From contig JALSOY010000209.1 in assembly GCA_026986235.1 (NCBI GenBank), positions 1-8,446 of the forward strand: DNA of 8,446 nucleotides, given 5' to 3'. The position numbers and the translations under genes are program-made. Positions 6,577 to 8,446 of the stretch are shown one piece after another (the stretch's first letter is position 1; each line of letters begins with the position of its first letter). Source of the stretch: Caldifarciminota bacterium (GTDB taxonomy: Bacteria > Hydrothermota > Hydrothermia > B15-G9 > WFZT01). The notes beneath the pieces are model-generated. The model ran no database searches and was not told the DNA's origin. It worked only from the letters and a program-made list of their open reading frames with translations.

Positions 6577-6625
6577 GGCTTAAAATTTAACCTGACGGAC
6601 AAAAATTAACAACAAGGAGGAAAGA
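6577..6625. promoter_or_regulatory. Divergent 49-bp promoter region, epimerase / dcd
   Basis: This AT-rich spacer must start both transcripts, or their promoters extend into the flanking genes. On the plus strand TAAAAT (6581-6586) is a fair -10 for dcd, with only a weak -35 (TTCAAA at 6559-6564, spacer 16). On the minus strand TTGTTA (6607-6612) and TTAAAT (6585-6590) at 16-bp spacing could serve the epimerase; transcription would then begin close to its ATG. The two candidate -10 boxes overlap, so the promoters may compete. I see no LexA-like box (neither CTGT-N8-ACAG nor GAAC-N4-GTTC). Confidence 0.35.
6614..6620 (+). promoter_or_regulatory. Strong Shine-Dalgarno of dcd
   Basis: AAGGAGG with a five-base spacer to ATG 6626. 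It is a near-perfect match to the 16S rRNA 3' end and fixes the dcd start, in contrast to the divergent epimerase, which has no such site. Confidence 0.85.
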
Positions 6626-7189
6626 ATGGGCCTGAAACCAGATAGGTGGATCAGAGAGATGGTAGAAAAACACCGTATGATAGAGCCTTTTGAAGACAAT
6701 CTCGTAAGGAAGGGTGTGATCTCCTACGGCATTTCGTCCTATGGATATGACATCCGAGTTGCTGACGAATTTCTCATTTTTACCGATGTTTATTCCACCA
6801 TTGTTGATCCCAAGAATTTTGACGAAAGATCCTTTGTGAAGGTAAAGGGGAGCGAGTGTGTAATTCCCCCAAATTCCTTCTGCCTTGCAAGAACCGTTGA
6901 ATATTTCAGGATTCCGAGGGGGGTCATGGGAATCTGCCTGGGGAAGTCCACCTATGCAAGATGTGGCATAGTGGTCAACATCACCCCTCTTGAGCCGGAA
7001 TGGGAGGGGCACCTTACGATAGAGATCAGTAATACCACGCCTCTCCCTGCAAAGATTTACGCAAATGAAGGTATAGCACAGGTGATTTTCCTCGAGGCAG
7101 ACGAAATGTGTGAGGTTTCATACAGGGACAGAAAGGGTAAGTATCAGGGTCAGAGGGGGGTTACCCCACCAAAAGTTGAAAAGAGGTGA
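6626..7189 (+). CDS. dcd: dCTP deaminase (Dcd)
   Basis: Dcd deaminates dCTP to dUTP, feeding dTMP synthesis, and forms trimers of the dUTPase fold. The 187 residues match the common bacterial length. Landmarks are SSYGYDIRVADEF (37-49), SFCLARTVEYFRIPR (84-98), the active-site loop GKSTYAR (106-112, with Ser108 and Arg112) and PLEPEWEGHLTIEISN (121-136), in which Glu133 aligns with the catalytic glutamate of the E. coli enzyme. The C-terminal nucleotide-closing segment, with GKYQGQRGVTPPKV (171-184), is present. Some members of this family also split dUTP to dUMP; the sequence does not let me exclude that, and no separate dUTPase is in view. The start is fixed by AAGGAGG. The stop overlaps the recA Shine-Dalgarno, so dcd and recA very likely share a transcript. 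Confidence 0.95.
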   Translation: MGLKPDRWIREMVEKHRMIEPFEDNLVRKGVISYGISSYGYDIRVADEFLIFTDVYSTIVDPKNFDERSFVKVKGSECVIPPNSFCLARTVEYFRIPRGVMGICLGKSTYARCGIVVNITPLEPEWEGHLTIEISNTTPLPAKIYANEGIAQVIFLEADEMCEVSYRDRKGKYQGQRGVTPPKVEKR

Positions 7190-7190
7190 T
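7183..7190 (+). promoter_or_regulatory. recA Shine-Dalgarno overlapping the dcd stop
   Basis: GAGGTGAT matches the anti-Shine-Dalgarno complement over eight bases and lies four bases before ATG 7195. The dcd stop TGA is 7187-7189, inside this site. It supports ATG 7195 over the GTG at 7186, which is itself part of the ribosome-binding site. Confidence 0.85.
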
Positions 7191-7194
7191 ATAC

Positions 7195-8205
7195 ATGGCA
7201 AATGAGAAAGAAAAGGCACTCGAGATGACGATAAAGCAGATTGAGAAGCAGTTTGGCAAGGGAGCCATTATGAAACTGGGGGACAGTGTCGTTATCGACA
7301 CTCCCGTTATTCCATCCGGCTCCATTGCCCTTGATGCTGCTCTGGGAGTGGGTGGTTATCCACGGGGTAGAATCATAGAAATCTACGGTCCCGAAGCATC
7401 GGGAAAGACGACCCTTGCCCTCCACGCCATAGCAGAAGTTCAAAGAGAGGGCGGAATAGCTGCATTCATAGACGCTGAGCACGCCCTTGATCCGAGATAC
7501 GCCAAAAATCTTGGTGTCAAACTTGAGGACCTTTACATATCACAGCCAGACACCGGAGAGCAGGCGCTGGATATTGCAGAAACACTCGTAAGGAGTGGTG
7601 CCATCGACCTGATTGTGGTTGACTCTGTGGCCGCGCTCGTACCACGAGCTGAGATCGAAGGTGAGATGTCCGACTCACAGGTGGGACTCCAGGCAAGGCT
7701 GATGGCAAAAGCCATGAGAAAACTATCAGGTGTACTCAACAAATCCAGAACATCTGCCATATTCATTAACCAGCTGAGACTGAAAATTGGCATGATGTAC
7801 GGAAATCCTGAGACCACTCCTGGTGGACTGGCACTGAAGTATCACGCCTCAGTAAGGCTTGAAATCCGCCGGATTGCATCCATAAAGGTTGGTGATCAGA
7901 CCGTGGGCAACCGGGTGAGGGTGAAGGTCGTGAAGAACAAGCTCGCTCCACCATTCCGTGAGGCTGAGTTCGACATTATGTTTGGAAAGGGAATTTCGAG
8001 GGTGGGCGAAATTCTCGATCTTGGAGTGGAGTTTGGAATAATCAAAAAGGCCGGGACATGGTACTCTTACGAAGGTAAGCAGCTCGGGCAGGGGAGGGAA
8101 AATTCAAAGCTCTTTCTTGAGAAAAATCCAGAGATTGCGGCGGAGATTGAGAGAAGGATCCGTGAGGAACTGGGTCTATTGAGGGAAAAAGAAGAGGCTA
8201 AATAA
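7195..8205 (+). CDS. recA: Recombinase RecA
   Basis: RecA forms ATP-dependent filaments on single-strand DNA, drives strand exchange and, where an SOS system exists, stimulates LexA self-cleavage. The 336 residues are complete: N-terminal polymerisation helix (KQIEKQFGKGAIMKLGD, 14-30), Walker A GPEASGKTT (65-73), catalytic Glu95 in IDAEHALDP, Walker B LIVVDSVAAL (139-148), DNA loop L1 around 153-169, loop L2 NQLRLKIGMMYGNPETTPGG (192-211), and a conserved KNKLAPPFREAEFDIMFG (247-264). The C-terminal tail is short. ATG 7195 is chosen for its Shine-Dalgarno; the frame also opens at GTG 7186, three residues earlier. It follows dcd by five bases and ends at a strong hairpin terminator. No LexA-type operator is visible before dcd, so any SOS control is not evident here. 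Confidence 0.98.
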   Translation: MANEKEKALEMTIKQIEKQFGKGAIMKLGDSVVIDTPVIPSGSIALDAALGVGGYPRGRIIEIYGPEASGKTTLALHAIAEVQREGGIAAFIDAEHALDPRYAKNLGVKLEDLYISQPDTGEQALDIAETLVRSGAIDLIVVDSVAALVPRAEIEGEMSDSQVGLQARLMAKAMRKLSGVLNKSRTSAIFINQLRLKIGMMYGNPETTPGGLALKYHASVRLEIRRIASIKVGDQTVGNRVRVKVVKNKLAPPFREAEFDIMFGKGISRVGEILDLGVEFGIIKKAGTWYSYEGKQLGQGRENSKLFLEKNPEIAAEIERRIREELGLLREKEEAK

Positions 8206-8207
8206 AA

Positions 8208-8240
8208 AGAGGGGGGCGCCGCTTCGCGGCGCCCCCCTTT
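8208..8240. terminator. Bidirectional intrinsic terminator between recA and a convergent gene
   Basis: A perfect 12-bp GC stem, 8211-8222 paired with 8226-8237, closes on a TTC triloop. The plus strand continues TTTATTCT, a modest U-tract for recA. The minus strand continues with TCTTTTTATTT, a better U-tract for the cytochrome b gene that ends at 8251. The flanking A and T residues (8208-8210 with 8238-8240) can extend the stem, including one G-T pair. It begins three bases after the recA stop. Confidence 0.92.
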
Positions 8241-8250
8241 ATTCTCTAAC

Positions 8251-8446
8251 CTACTCCTCCACCTCTTCCCAGCCTGTTATTATCCCCTTGATGTAAGAGA
8301 GCACCGTGTGTCCCGTTGTCCCAAGATAAATATGCGCAATCAGAAAGGCAAAGAAGAGAAATGCCCCTATCACATGGAGCGTCGCAATCACCACAAGACT
8401 CACATGTATCCCGATCTTCGGCAGGTCGTGGTAAAAGTAGTAAAGG
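8251..8446 (-). CDS. Cytochrome b, FdnI-like formate dehydrogenase gamma-type subunit (C-terminal part)
   Basis: The last 64 residues of a membrane protein; the 5' end is beyond the right edge. One long hydrophobic helix (about 15-42) carries His24 and His38 fourteen residues apart. In E. coli formate dehydrogenase-N gamma subunit the fourth helix has His155 and His169 with the same spacing, each ligating one of the two b hemes. The following TTGHTVLSYIKGIITGWEEVEE resembles the cytoplasmic end of this cytochrome b561/FdnI family, which passes electrons between the quinone pool and a periplasmic or cytoplasmic oxidoreductase. Related subunits also serve thiosulfate, tetrathionate or hydrogenase complexes, so the partner enzyme is not settled. 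It is convergent with recA and shares its terminator. The stop TAG is at 8251-8253. Confidence 0.8.
   Translation of the reverse strand, partial: LYYFYHDLPKIGIHVSLVVIATLHVIGAFLFFAFLIAHIYLGTTGHTVLSYIKGIITGWEEVEE

Noticed and set aside
6587..7012. A 141-residue open frame on the minus strand opposite dcd.
   Set aside because: It is antisense to a clear dCTP deaminase, shows no recognisable domain, and begins and ends without regard to operon structure. It is a shadow frame.
7153..7167. A run of six G followed by TTACCCC near the end of dcd, as a slippage site or small attenuator before recA.
   Set aside because: The stem would be only about four base pairs, the dcd frame is intact across it, and no alternative frame product makes sense.
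7150..7954. Several minus-strand frames opposite recA.
   Set aside because: recA is unmistakable over this whole stretch, and the antisense frames have no motif or ribosome-binding site.

Overview
The window reads as ordinary chromosomal DNA from a Gram-negative-type bacterium. It holds RecA, a bacterial class II tRNA-Ser, strong Shine-Dalgarno motifs, an MlaF-type lipid-transport ATPase and a membrane cytochrome b. Genes are packed very tightly, with 4-bp ATGA overlaps, a 1-bp gap and a gene running into a tRNA. The proteins are rich in Glu, Lys, Ile and Val, which would suit a thermophile or a deep-branching lineage, but I cannot name the taxon from this sequence alone. I see no phage, IS, CRISPR or other mobile element.

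Left block, minus strand (6576 down to 1), in transcription order: an enolase-superfamily dipeptide epimerase, argH (argininosuccinate lyase), a 91-bp gap with a TATAAT box, a small class I SAM methyltransferase, tRNA-Ser(CGA), a divergent RecJ/DHH exonuclease, an MlaF-like ABC ATPase, a BtpA-family TIM-barrel protein, and the start of purD (cut by the window edge). From recJ to purD every junction is an ATGA overlap or a 1-bp gap, so these four genes should be translationally coupled. Their functions (DNA repair, lipid transport, a phosphoribosyl-type enzyme fold, purine synthesis) do not make one pathway.

Right block, plus strand (6626 to 8205): dcd (dCTP deaminase) followed at once by recA, whose Shine-Dalgarno overlaps the dcd stop codon. 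A 49-bp divergent spacer separates this pair from the epimerase. A perfect 12-bp GC hairpin at 8211-8237 lies between recA and a convergent minus-strand gene. That gene is the C-terminus of an FdnI-like four-helix cytochrome b and runs off the right edge.

The points most worth a second look are the methyltransferase gene whose stop codon lies in the D-loop of the downstream tRNA-Ser, the operon-embedded tRNA placed 21 nt before the recJ start, two genes that look leaderless or nearly so, and a RecJ whose motifs depart from the usual bacterial pattern. Two starts need correcting from the longest reading frame: recJ should start at 3397 and recA at 7195. I found no convincing new multi-gene system here.
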